This document shows, one piece after another, positions 25,797-34,159 of a stretch of 34,598 bases of DNA. Where the stretch lies: assembly GCA_903839985.1 (NCBI GenBank), contig CAIMEJ010000016.1:1-34598 (forward strand), in the 5' to 3' direction. Each line of letters starts with the position of its first letter. The first letter of the stretch is position 1. The notes under the pieces are model-generated. The model was not told where the DNA came from. It did no database searches and saw nothing but the letters and a program-made list of their open reading frames with translations. Origin of the DNA: an uncultured bacterium (GTDB lineage Bacteria; Chlamydiota; Chlamydiia; Chlamydiales; VFKH01). Made by a program: the position numbers and the translations under genes.

Positions 25797-26825
25797 TTAT
25801 TCAAGAAAATCAAGTATTGGCTTTAAAACTTCATGTAAAAGTGGGGATCTGGTTTTCTTGCCAAGCGCCTGCTCAAGAAAAGGCTGGATAAGAAAATCAT
25901 CGTAACCAGCCTCCCTTGGAAAATGAAGTTTTGAGCTGGGTGCATTATGATGAATCTTTTCTAACCGCTCACGAGCAAATAGAGTGTCTTTTTCCTCTTC
26001 TAAAGGAAGTGAGGGGATCTGTTTCTGCTTAGAAATAAGGGTGAGAAGAGGATGTGTAAAGCTTTCTTCTTCCCAGAAACCATCTATATTTATACAGCCT
26101 TTTATAGAAGTTTTGCCAGCAGCCAGCAAAGAGGCAGTGCCTCCAAGGCCATGGCCAAGTAAGTAAGCTTTATTAAAATCAGCTATTTGAGAAAGAGCCT
26201 TAAAGGCTGTCCCTTTTTGACTCAGGCCGGAGCTTAAAATATAGGCAATATCTTTTGCCTGTTTTGCGGCAACTTTATGTCCGGGTAATTCATCAATTTC
26301 CGTAGTATGATCAAAAGAGCTGTAGGCAGCAGAGAAGGGATGACAGAGGGCGAGGACCACAAAGCCATGGCTGCTAAGCTCTTCGCATAGGGGTCTATAA
26401 TCACCTGGTTCAAAACCAAATCCATGTGAAAGAAGGATAACCGGAAATTTTTTGTCCTCTATAGGACAGAGATTTTCAAAGCTTTGAGTGGTAAAGCGTT
26501 TAGCTATTGGGCTGAAGGGATGTCCCGGATAGAGAGTATATTCTAGGAGTTCTGCTCCCTTTACCTTTTGTGTAGGACTATAGATATCTATGCCAATAAG
26601 GTTCTTAGGCCCTTTAACAACGAAAGATGTGTGGCCTACAGGGAAAGATCCGCTAAGAGAGGGCGTTAGTAATTGAGGGACTGTTTTTCTGTAAAAAAAG
26701 AGAGCCGTTATTTGTGTGATGGGAGAGTTTTCTATAACTTTGAAAGAGTGTTTTTTAGAGGAGGTATAGACCTCTGGTAAAGAAGGTATAACGAAAAGGG
26801 GCACAGATGCAGATAAAGGATTCAT
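25797..26825 (-). CDS. PAF-acetylhydrolase-like alpha/beta hydrolase, probably inactive
   Basis: A 342-residue alpha/beta hydrolase-fold protein resembling plasma-type platelet-activating factor acetylhydrolase: VILLSHGFGFEPGDYRPLCEEL and SSHGFVVLALCHPFSAAYS match the oxyanion and second-strand region. The nucleophile elbow reads GHGLGG (224-229), so the catalytic Ser is Gly226 (codon GGC). Asp248 in INIDGF aligns with the triad Asp. The expected His position, in REAGYDDF, is Tyr308 (codon TAC). Spacing 226/248/308 is close to the 273/296/351 of the human enzyme. Two of three triad residues are therefore missing, although the frame is intact. No signal peptide. It is the last gene of the pump operon, 3 bases after the TPR gene. 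It may bind a lipid or ester rather than cut it. Confidence 0.75.
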   Translation of the reverse strand: MNPLSASVPLFVIPSLPEVYTSSKKHSFKVIENSPITQITALFFYRKTVPQLLTPSLSGSFPVGHTSFVVKGPKNLIGIDIYSPTQKVKGAELLEYTLYPGHPFSPIAKRFTTQSFENLCPIEDKKFPVILLSHGFGFEPGDYRPLCEELSSHGFVVLALCHPFSAAYSSFDHTTEIDELPGHKVAAKQAKDIAYILSSGLSQKGTAFKALSQIADFNKAYLLGHGLGGTASLLAAGKTSIKGCINIDGFWEEESFTHPLLTLISKQKQIPSLPLEEEKDTLFARERLEKIHHNAPSSKLHFPREAGYDDFLIQPFLEQALGKKTRSPLLHEVLKPILDFLE

Positions 26826-26828
26826 ACT

Positions 26829-27983
26829 TTAAGGTACTCTTTTTAGTTCAACATTTTTAAACCAGGGTGTTGTTTTCCCCTCTATAAACCAAACCCATTG
26901 GCAGGGAGTTGGCAGAATAAGCAGGACTTTTTTGCCCATTGCAGCAGCCAGTCGGGCTATAGTGCCATCTACGGCAATAACAAAATCCATTTGGCTGATA
27001 ATCCCTCTTAAGTCGTCCAGAGATTGCCCACGAAAGCCTAGAGGAATTAAGTTATCTACTACGGCCCGGGGAGACTCTTGTAGGAGGTAAAGAGAGGACC
27101 CAGCTGGAGCGAGCGCCAGTAACTGATCTAATGTAAAGCCAGCTTTACTTTGGGGATCTTCAGAATCAAAGCGCCAGGCAATGCCTGTTTTATGCGTTTC
27201 GAGTGGCGGCTCAAGTGATAGGTATCCCTTTGGATAAGGGATTGTTTTCAGAGTTGTTTCAAAATAAATAGGCAGTGCCGAGAGCGAAATTTTATAATCG
27301 AAGACTTGGTCAGCATCTAAAGAGAGCCAATCGACTATCTCAATATGGGGCATTCCTTTACTAAAAAGGGTTTGTAATTTAGCACCCGGCTCAAAATAAA
27401 CATGGGCTTTTTTCGTGTAGTAGAGTTCATCTAAAAATCTGGCGAAAAGCAGGGTGTCCATAAGGGGGGTGTCATTTTCAACATAGATCTTTTTGCCTTC
27501 AAGGCTAGAGGCCTTTCTAAGTGTTTTTATTTGCTCTTCGCGGCGCTCTATATTACTTGGCAATATTTCAACGGGAATATTAATGGAAAAGCGAGAGGAA
27601 TGCTTAGAAAATTGGGGGTCCATATTTAAAGCCTTAAAATAAGTACTTAAAGCTTTTTCTAAGTCCCCTATTAATTCATAAGAGATGCCTAAATAATCCC
27701 AGGCCTCCATGAGGGTGTCATCAAATACAAGAGCCGTTTTAAAGCGGCGAACAGCTTCTTTATAGTCTTTCAGCTGAAAGTAGGAAAGCCCAAGGCCTAA
27801 ATGGGCCTCAGCGTAAGCATTATCAAAAATAATGGCTTTTTGAAAAAGGGGCACAGCCTCTTTGGGTTTCATTTCATGCAAAAGAGCAAAACCCTGTTCC
27901 GTGGCTTTTTTAGAGGCTTCTAAGTTTTCATCAATAGCAGAAAGAGAGCCGATAAAGAGCATACAGAGCAGAATATATTTCAT
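26829..27983 (-). CDS. Exported TPR protein with glycosyltransferase-like C-domain
   Basis: A 384-residue protein with a good signal peptide (YILLCMLFIGSLSA), then three TPR units (about 25-125, such as AEAHLGLGLSYFQLKDYKEA), and a C-terminal half like the glycosyltransferase domain often fused to TPRs in bacteria: GIAWRFD for the usual G-x-x-W-SG start, LYLLQESPR, MDFVIAVDGTIARLAAAMGKKV and WFIEGKTTPWF. The usual DT-x-x-AHLAG motif is DGTIARLAA here, with Arg344 in place of His. Export across the inner membrane would separate the domain from nucleotide-sugar donors. It may therefore be a sugar- or protein-binding relic rather than an enzyme. The start overlaps the RND pump stop (ATGA). Function unknown. 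Confidence 0.75.
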   Translation of the reverse strand: MKYILLCMLFIGSLSAIDENLEASKKATEQGFALLHEMKPKEAVPLFQKAIIFDNAYAEAHLGLGLSYFQLKDYKEAVRRFKTALVFDDTLMEAWDYLGISYELIGDLEKALSTYFKALNMDPQFSKHSSRFSINIPVEILPSNIERREEQIKTLRKASSLEGKKIYVENDTPLMDTLLFARFLDELYYTKKAHVYFEPGAKLQTLFSKGMPHIEIVDWLSLDADQVFDYKISLSALPIYFETTLKTIPYPKGYLSLEPPLETHKTGIAWRFDSEDPQSKAGFTLDQLLALAPAGSSLYLLQESPRAVVDNLIPLGFRGQSLDDLRGIISQMDFVIAVDGTIARLAAAMGKKVLLILPTPCQWVWFIEGKTTPWFKNVELKRVP

Positions 27984-30900
27984 GTTGGGTCCTTTTTCTT
28001 AAAGACATGGCGAAGCTGCTCTAATTTAATAAAAACAACAGGTGTTAAAAAGAGTGTTAATAGCTGGGAAAAGATAAGACCACCTATTACCACAAGTCCA
28101 AGGGGCTGTCTAGATGCAGCTGTTCCTCCCCCAATAGATAGCGCAATCGGAAGGGCACCAGCAATTGCTGCAAGTGTTGTCATCATGATGGGCCTAAAAC
28201 GCACGATGCAGGATTCATACATAGCCTCAGCAGCAGAGACATTCTTTTCTTGCATAAATTCTACGGCAAAATCCACTAGCATAATACCATTTTTTTGTAC
28301 GATACCGATCAACATAATTAAGCCTACCATCGCATAAAGCGATAAAGTCTGTCCAAAGATAAGTAATGTTAGCAGCCCGCCAAGAACGGCTACAGGAAGT
28401 GCAGAAATAACGGTAAGTGGGAAAAGAAAGCTCTCATAAAGAATACCGAGCAAAATATAGATAATTACGACTGTAATAAGGGTTAAAATAAGCATGCTTC
28501 TCATGGTGCTTTGAAATTCTTGAGCAGCGCCGATAAGCTGACCAGAGACGCTGGAAGCCATTAATTGATTTTTTAAATCCTCAATAATTTTTAAGGCATC
28601 ACTTAGGGCAAGTGTTGGAGACAAGCTAAAAGCAAGTGTAACAGAGGGTAATTGATTAATATGATTTACAGAAGATGAACCGACTCCAGGAGTAATCTCC
28701 ATCAAATCTTTTAGGTAGGCAAGCTTATTATCTGTCGATTTAACCATTATTTGATTGAGGGATAAGGGGTCATTTTGGAAGCTATTTTCTGTTTCTAATA
28801 TAACATAAAACTGGTCTGTTGGAGCATTAATAAGAGATACTTGCGCCATCGAATAGCCGTATTGCAAAGTATTTTCAATAGCTCGTGCAGAAATATTGAG
28901 AAGGCTAGCCCTTTCTCGTAAAAGATGCATATTTAGCTGGGGAGTAGAAGTAAGCATATCCGTATTCACATTTAAAAATTCCGGATTTTTTTGTAGAGCT
29001 TGGGTTATTTTTTTTGCCCCTTCATGCAGTGCCTGTGGATCTAGGCTGGTAAAAGCATATTGGTAATCGCTATTGCTGCCGGCTCCCGCATCTAGATTTA
29101 AGAGTGGTAGAGCGCGTAAATAAGTGTTAATACCTGGCTGAGCAAGAAGCTTAGGATAAAACTTATGGATAATATCTCCGATAGGAGGCCTTGTAGAGGC
29201 ATCATTTAACTTAATAAAGAGTAGCCCTGTATTGCTTGTCTGTGCACAGACAGAGGTTATTTCTGCAACGCTTGGATCATTTAAAAAGAGAGGTGAGAGG
29301 TTTAGCTGGTGTTCGGTTGTTTTTTCCGAAGAAAATGTTTCACTTGTTTGTGTGGCCCCTAGTATAAAGCCAAGGTCATCATCAACACTAAGAGTGCTAG
29401 GCATATGGCTTCCGATAAAAAAGGTCATAACAAGTGCTACAAGTCCTCCAAGAAGCGTTATTTTAGGCCACTCAAGTACTTTTTTAAGTAAGGGGCGATA
29501 TACACCTATCATTTTTTCATTCAGGGCTTCTGCAAATTCGGCTAATTTACTTTTCCGATTAGCTTTAGAAACAAGACGTGCAGCCAGCATAGGTGTAAGA
29601 GTAAGAGAGATAACACCTGAAATAAGAATAGACACAGCAATAGTCACAGCAAATTCATGAAAAATGCGTCCTAGCATACCTGCTAAGAATATAAGAGGAA
29701 CAAAAACGATGCTTAAGGCAAGGGTCATTGTAAATACAGTGACACTTATTTGTTTAGAGCCTTCTAAAGCAGCTTCAAAAGGCTCTTTTCCAAGTTCTGT
29801 GTGACGTACAATATTTTCTAGCACAACAATTGCATCATCTACAACGAAGCCAATAGCAAGTGTTAAAGCCATTAAAGAGAGTGTGTCGATACTAAAATTG
29901 AGTAGGTACATGACGGCAAAGGTAGCAATAATGGTAATGGGTAAAACAATGCTTGGTATCAGTGTGTCTGTAACGCGTCCTAGACAGATAAAAATAACAA
30001 CAACAACTAGCCCTATAGAGAGCATAAGAGTGAATTCTACATCATGTACAGCCTCTTCAATAAAGCCGCTACGATCAAAAATAGGCTCAACTGCTACAGA
30101 GCCTGGAATTTGATGCCGTAATTCTGGAAGAAGTTTGTTAATAGTTCGATTAACTTTTAAAGTATTAGCCCCAGGTATGCGTTTAATGGCTAAAATTACA
30201 CTGGCTTCTGGAGGATGATCTTTTTTAATAAAGTAGGAGATTTGTTTATCATTTTGTATGTAGTCAATGGTATTACCAATATTACCAATTGTTCCATAGG
30301 CTCCGTTATTTGTATTATAGACCAGGGAGTTATAGCCATCAGCATTCATAACCTGGCCATCAATGTTAAAGAGATAGTACCGGTTAACTCCATCCATTGT
30401 ACCAACGGGAATATAGACGTTGCTTGTTTGAATAACCTGGTTGATGTCAGAAAGATCAAGCCCTTTAGATGCAAGAACTTGAGGGTCTATCTTGACGCGT
30501 GGAGAATAGGCTGAACCGTAAACAATAACTTGGGCTACCCCCTCAACAAGGGAGATTCTCTCCCCTATATACGTTTTAGCCCATTCATATAGATCTCCTA
30601 AAGGATCTGTATAGGAGCTAATGCGCAGGTAAAGAATAGGTGAATCAGCTGGGTTTACTTTTTGATAGGTGGGGCTGGAGGGCATCTGCTTGGGGAGCTG
30701 TGATAAAGTCGCTGAAATTTGAGAATTAACATCTGCTGCAGCAGAGCCTATATCGGTATCTAAATTAAATTGTAAAACGATTTGTGATTGCCCAGGAGTG
30801 CTCGAAGAGGTCATGAATTTAAGACCTTGTACAGATAGAAACGCCTGCTCTAAAGGAGAGGCCACAGAATTAGCCATAACCTCAGGATTTCCTCCCGGCA

Positions 30901-31051
30901 GCCCAGCTGTTACAACAAGAGTCGGATAGGCAACAGAAGGCAAGTCACTTACAGGCAAAACGTTATAAGCTCCCACCCCAAAAAAGATGAGAGCGAACAT
31001 AACTAGTATTGTCATAACCGGGCGTTTAATAAAAGGGGCTGATAAGTTCAT
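27980..31051 (-). CDS. RND multidrug efflux transporter, MdtB/AcrB type
   Basis: Inner-membrane proton-driven exporter of the HAE-1 RND family, 1023 residues, full length. The pattern is two halves with a hydrophobic helix each followed by a large periplasmic loop: PFIKRPVMTILVMFALIFFG, LPSVAYPTLVVTAGLPGGNPE, then GFVVDDAIVVLENIVRHTELG with the two Asp residues of the proton relay, and a Lys of the second half in GIVQKNGIMLVDFAVEF. The closest look is to MdtB/MdtC. It partners with the membrane fusion lipoprotein and TolC-like lipoprotein just upstream; overlaps are ATGA at both ends. Likely substrates are lipophilic compounds, but specificity cannot be read. Confidence 0.95.
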   Translation of the reverse strand: MNLSAPFIKRPVMTILVMFALIFFGVGAYNVLPVSDLPSVAYPTLVVTAGLPGGNPEVMANSVASPLEQAFLSVQGLKFMTSSSTPGQSQIVLQFNLDTDIGSAAADVNSQISATLSQLPKQMPSSPTYQKVNPADSPILYLRISSYTDPLGDLYEWAKTYIGERISLVEGVAQVIVYGSAYSPRVKIDPQVLASKGLDLSDINQVIQTSNVYIPVGTMDGVNRYYLFNIDGQVMNADGYNSLVYNTNNGAYGTIGNIGNTIDYIQNDKQISYFIKKDHPPEASVILAIKRIPGANTLKVNRTINKLLPELRHQIPGSVAVEPIFDRSGFIEEAVHDVEFTLMLSIGLVVVVIFICLGRVTDTLIPSIVLPITIIATFAVMYLLNFSIDTLSLMALTLAIGFVVDDAIVVLENIVRHTELGKEPFEAALEGSKQISVTVFTMTLALSIVFVPLIFLAGMLGRIFHEFAVTIAVSILISGVISLTLTPMLAARLVSKANRKSKLAEFAEALNEKMIGVYRPLLKKVLEWPKITLLGGLVALVMTFFIGSHMPSTLSVDDDLGFILGATQTSETFSSEKTTEHQLNLSPLFLNDPSVAEITSVCAQTSNTGLLFIKLNDASTRPPIGDIIHKFYPKLLAQPGINTYLRALPLLNLDAGAGSNSDYQYAFTSLDPQALHEGAKKITQALQKNPEFLNVNTDMLTSTPQLNMHLLRERASLLNISARAIENTLQYGYSMAQVSLINAPTDQFYVILETENSFQNDPLSLNQIMVKSTDNKLAYLKDLMEITPGVGSSSVNHINQLPSVTLAFSLSPTLALSDALKIIEDLKNQLMASSVSGQLIGAAQEFQSTMRSMLILTLITVVIIYILLGILYESFLFPLTVISALPVAVLGGLLTLLIFGQTLSLYAMVGLIMLIGIVQKNGIMLVDFAVEFMQEKNVSAAEAMYESCIVRFRPIMMTTLAAIAGALPIALSIGGGTAASRQPLGLVVIGGLIFSQLLTLFLTPVVFIKLEQLRHVFKKKDPT

Positions 31052-32130
31052 GTGGCTACATACACCTTTGCACCGGGATAGATATTAAGCTGACCATCTA
31101 AAACAACATTTTCCTCCGGTTTTAGACCATTTAAAATAGCAACAATATTCCCGTTTGTGGGACCTACAGTCACAGTTCTTATAGAAACATGCATGGTTTG
31201 ATCTACAACATAAATAAAGGGCCCTTGTTGCCCATATTGGAGAGCTGCTTTATCAATTACAACCATGGAAGGCAATGTTTTTAAGAGGAGATTAATTTTT
31301 ACAAATTCACCCGGCCAAGCTTCCAGATTTTCATTGGGAAAGGAGGCTTTAATTAAAATGGTACCCGTTTTTGTATCAACGCTATTATCGAGAGCAAATA
31401 AAGAACCTTCAATAGGAGGCCTTTCTTTATTAAGGAAAGATCCTGAAATAGCAACAGGCCCAGCTTTTTGGGACTCTCTAAGAGTCCAGAGGTCCTGTTC
31501 AGATAAACTAAAAGTAACATAGAGGGGCTGCACCTGGACAAGAGATACAAGAGTATCGGTTGTATTGGCAATATTACCTTCTTGGTATCCTATAAATCCG
31601 ATAACACCACTAATTGGTGCAGTAATTTGTGTATAGCCCAGATCAATTTTGCTGTTTTGAAGGGAGGCTAGATTAGAAAGAACAGAGGCATCGGCTACTT
31701 GACTAGTTTTTAGATAATTAGCCAGGTCTATCACGGAAATAAAGTCTTGTTCACGCAGCTGTTTATAGCTTTCATAGCTCTCTTTAGCATAAGCTGCTTC
31801 TGCCACTGCCTGTAAAACGCCTGCTTGAGCTTTTTGTAGATCAGCTAGAAAAGGAGAAGGATCGATTGCTAAAAGAAGGTCATCTTTATGGACAAAAGCC
31901 CCTTCTTTAAAGGGCACTCCAATAATTTCTCCTGACACCTGTGCTTTGATATTGATGGTATTGGGAGGGGATAACGTTCCGAAAGAATTTAAGATAACAG
32001 GGACATCACTCGTAATAGCTTGAGTCATCTTAATCGGAAAAGCCACTTCTTCAGGGGCTTTAGGTGGTTTTTTACAGCCACTAAAGCTCACCATAAAAAT
32101 AAGAGAAAATAGAATATAAAATGCTTTCAA
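31048..32130 (-). CDS. Membrane fusion lipoprotein of RND pump
   Basis: Periplasmic adaptor (HlyD/AcrA family), 360 residues. The signal sequence ends in FSGC, so Cys19 is probably lipidated and anchors the protein. The lipoyl/biotinyl half-motifs are INIKAQVSGEIIGVPFKEG and YTQITAPISGVIGFIGYQEG, separated by an alpha-helical hairpin (about residues 95-150), then the beta-barrel (PLYVTFSLSEQDL) and membrane-proximal parts (AWPGEFVKINLLL, GLKPEENVVLDG). It bridges the RND pump to the outer-membrane channel. The start overlaps the stop of the channel gene by 4 bases, as does its stop with the pump start. Confidence 0.93.
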   Translation of the reverse strand: MKAFYILFSLIFMVSFSGCKKPPKAPEEVAFPIKMTQAITSDVPVILNSFGTLSPPNTINIKAQVSGEIIGVPFKEGAFVHKDDLLLAIDPSPFLADLQKAQAGVLQAVAEAAYAKESYESYKQLREQDFISVIDLANYLKTSQVADASVLSNLASLQNSKIDLGYTQITAPISGVIGFIGYQEGNIANTTDTLVSLVQVQPLYVTFSLSEQDLWTLRESQKAGPVAISGSFLNKERPPIEGSLFALDNSVDTKTGTILIKASFPNENLEAWPGEFVKINLLLKTLPSMVVIDKAALQYGQQGPFIYVVDQTMHVSIRTVTVGPTNGNIVAILNGLKPEENVVLDGQLNIYPGAKVYVAT

Positions 32131-33539
32131 TTAACCACCTCTTGGCTGACTAGTAACCCGCTTGTATAAGCGAGATTAGCCAGTGATCTATAATAAGTTG
32201 TTTCAGAGTCAACAAGTTGTGAGCGTGCATCACTGAGGGTTGTCTCCGCAGAGATAACGTCCACTATGGATTTTGTACCATTTTTATAGCCCGTCAAATT
32301 AGCAGCAAAAGAATCACCTGCATAAATGAGGTACTCTTTGGCATACTTAAAGCTTTCTAAAGAGGTTATTGTCGAGGTGTAGCTATTATTGACATTTAGA
32401 AGAGCTGTTAATTCTTGATATTGGTAGTTTGCAGCCATTTGATCAAGCTGAGCTTCTGCTTGTTTTATAGAGCCGGTAATATTAAAACCTGTAAAAAGAG
32501 GGTAGTGCAGATCGATAGTCCCACTATAGTCAAGGCCAGAGCCACCGCCTGTTCCTTTGTACCAAATTTTAGCCCCGATAAGAGAGGCGTTTAAAGAGGG
32601 GTAGAGTTTTGATTTTTGTACGTCGACATTATAGGCCTGTGCTTTGAGGGCGGCTTTGAGAGAGGTAAGGTCTGCACGGCAGCATTTAGTGCGAGCAAGG
32701 AGCCGGTCTAAATCTTGACTCAATGCAGTAGGCTCTAGGGCATGAGGTTTGGCAAGAAGAAGCGGTGTATTGGGGGCTAAGCCCATGCTTGTTGCAAGAG
32801 CTGCCTGGCTGTTTTCAAGTAATCCTTGGGCTGCAACAAGTTTTAGCTCAGCTTTAACAAAATTTGCTTGTGACTGAGACACATCTACATAGGTAGCAAG
32901 TCCCGCTCTTTTTTTAGCTATAGAGACATCCAAAAGTGTTTGCGCATCCTTCAGGTCTGCTGTTGTAGCTTCTACATCTGATTTGGCTCTTATGGTGTCC
33001 CAATAAGAGCTTACCACGTTGATAATGACACTTTGAATAGTCCAGCTATAATTCCATGCCGAGGAGCATAGAGTCTCTTTAGCGCTCAGTACGCCACTTT
33101 GACGCCCTCCCCCAAAGTCCCAAAGAAGGTAAGTTAAGGATAAAACGATATCATAATAAGTGAGCACGCCGATGGGCTGAAGAGTAGTTCCGCCTCCTGT
33201 GCCTCCAATATTTGCAAAATTTGCAAAGCGTTGCTGATTGCCTTCTATATCCAGGTCAAGTGTTGGGTAATAGGATGATTCAGAGATGGTTACGGAAGCA
33301 GACGCTGCTCTTGCTTGGCTCCAAGCCTCTTTTGTAAGGGGATGATTATGTAAACTGATGTCTACCAGTTCAGAAAGAGAAGAGGCTTGGTCTTTAACGG
33401 GATAAATAGGACAGGAGCTTTTAGGCGGTGGTGACGGCCGAACAGAAGGAATACAGGGAGATAAAGGCAGCAAGGGGGGTTCCTTCACCGGATTACAACT
33501 CATAACCAGATAGGTAAGTAAAAAAATAACAAGGGGCAT
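32127..33539 (-). CDS. TolC-like outer membrane efflux lipoprotein
   Basis: First gene of the pump operon: an outer-membrane factor of 470 residues. The signal peptide ends in LVMSC, so Cys15 is a likely lipidation site, as in OprM/CusC-type channels. A short Pro-rich linker (residues about 17-47) leads into the repeated OEP domains: SELVDISLHNHPLTKEAWSQARA, YYPTLDLDIEGNQ, then a second half with SKLYPSLNASLIGAK and LNVNNSYTSTITSLE. The start has no strong ribosome binding site, and I see no well-formed promoter in the 140 bases upstream. Confidence 0.92.
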   Translation of the reverse strand: MPLVIFLLTYLVMSCNPVKEPPLLPLSPCIPSVRPSPPPKSSCPIYPVKDQASSLSELVDISLHNHPLTKEAWSQARAASASVTISESSYYPTLDLDIEGNQQRFANFANIGGTGGGTTLQPIGVLTYYDIVLSLTYLLWDFGGGRQSGVLSAKETLCSSAWNYSWTIQSVIINVVSSYWDTIRAKSDVEATTADLKDAQTLLDVSIAKKRAGLATYVDVSQSQANFVKAELKLVAAQGLLENSQAALATSMGLAPNTPLLLAKPHALEPTALSQDLDRLLARTKCCRADLTSLKAALKAQAYNVDVQKSKLYPSLNASLIGAKIWYKGTGGGSGLDYSGTIDLHYPLFTGFNITGSIKQAEAQLDQMAANYQYQELTALLNVNNSYTSTITSLESFKYAKEYLIYAGDSFAANLTGYKNGTKSIVDVISAETTLSDARSQLVDSETTYYRSLANLAYTSGLLVSQEVVN

Positions 33540-33614
33540 ATGAAAGAAACATATACCCGGTACAAAAATTTTAAGGTTAAGAAAATCCCTGCCCTTCCAG
33601 AAAGGTTCCGCAAT

Positions 33615-33643
33615 TTGTTTGGTTTTAAATTAAAATTTATAGT
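33615..33643 (+). promoter_or_regulatory. Strong candidate promoter for the exported-protein gene
   Basis: TTGTTT (33615-33620) and TATAGT (33638-33643) with a 17-base AT-rich spacer. This is the best promoter-like sequence in the window. It sits 37 bases before the GTG start at 33680, whose AAGGAG (33667-33672) is also well placed. The rest of the 140-base divergent region to the pump operon shows nothing else I can support. Confidence 0.5.
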
Positions 33644-33679
33644 AGTTTGCAAAAAAGGACACATATAAGGAGATCTCTC

Positions 33680-34108
33680 GTGAAAAAACAAGATATGATG
33701 AAATTAGCCATTATAGGAATGATGGCAGGTAGTGCAATGCTTGGGGCTCAAGGTCAGGGTAATGGAGTTCAGCCAAATGGTTCTTCCACTACTACACAAC
33801 CAGCACCACAAGCCTCTTGTAAAAATGGTGCAGCACAGCCAGCACCTCAAGATTCATCTAAAAATACTAAAATGCCTATGGATGGACAAACAGCTCAAGA
33901 TATTCAAGCTGCTAAAAAACGCGGTATAGATACAAGTGTTCGTAGCAGCTATTCAAATAGCAATGATAAGAATGCTTCTTCTAATCGTAGTTTTGAATCA
34001 AAATGTGGTACAAACAGTTGCGATCATGATGATGGTACAGTAACACCACCAGTTCCACAGCCTGGAACAGGATCTGCTAAAGCAGTTAAAAGAAGTAGAG
34101 TTAAATAG
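33680..34108 (+). CDS. Small exported Ser/Asn/Gln-rich protein of unknown function
   Basis: A 142-residue exported protein. The GTG at 33680 is chosen because AAGGAG lies 7 bases upstream and the product then begins with a normal signal peptide (KKQDMMKLAIIGMMAGSAMLGAQ). The frame is open back to 33647, but that start has no such site. The mature part is low-complexity and hydrophilic: a 13-residue tandem repeat QPAPQ-x-S-x-KN at 40-65, a Ser/Asn-rich stretch (SYSNSNDKNASSNRS), a CGTNSCDHDD motif (Cys109, Cys114 and a following acidic/His cluster that could bind metal) and a basic tail (KAVKRSRVK). No family is recognised. It is divergent from the pump operon and followed by a hairpin terminator. 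Confidence 0.75.
   Translation: MKKQDMMKLAIIGMMAGSAMLGAQGQGNGVQPNGSSTTTQPAPQASCKNGAAQPAPQDSSKNTKMPMDGQTAQDIQAAKKRGIDTSVRSSYSNSNDKNASSNRSFESKCGTNSCDHDDGTVTPPVPQPGTGSAKAVKRSRVK
33797..33874 (+). repeat. 39-bp coding tandem repeat, two copies
   Basis: Two adjacent 39-base units (33797-33835, 33836-33874) encode QPAPQASCKNGAA and QPAPQDSSKNTKM. The first ten codons are the most alike. Slipped-strand duplication inside the gene is the simplest explanation. Confidence 0.6.
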
Positions 34109-34127
34109 ATAGTTATTCGGAGTTTTT

Positions 34128-34159
34128 AAGCCGGTTTTTTTTAAAGCCGGCTTTTTTTT
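34128..34159 (+). terminator. Rho-independent-type terminator with T-run
   Basis: AAGCCGG (34128-34134) pairs with CCGGCTT (34147-34153) across a 12-base loop rich in T, followed by an uninterrupted run of T to 34159. It lies 19 bases after the stop of the small exported protein. The T-run abuts the ATG of the next open frame at 34160. The long loop makes it a moderate-strength prediction. Confidence 0.6.

Noticed and set aside
29232-30514. Several open frames opposite the RND pump gene
   Set aside because: They are short, lack ribosome binding sites and have the skewed composition of antisense shadows; the pump motifs are on the other strand.
33540-33614. Promoter for the pump operon (TATATG near the start on the minus strand)
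   Set aside because: The only -35-like partner (TTAACC) is 19 bases away and a poor match, so it cannot be supported.
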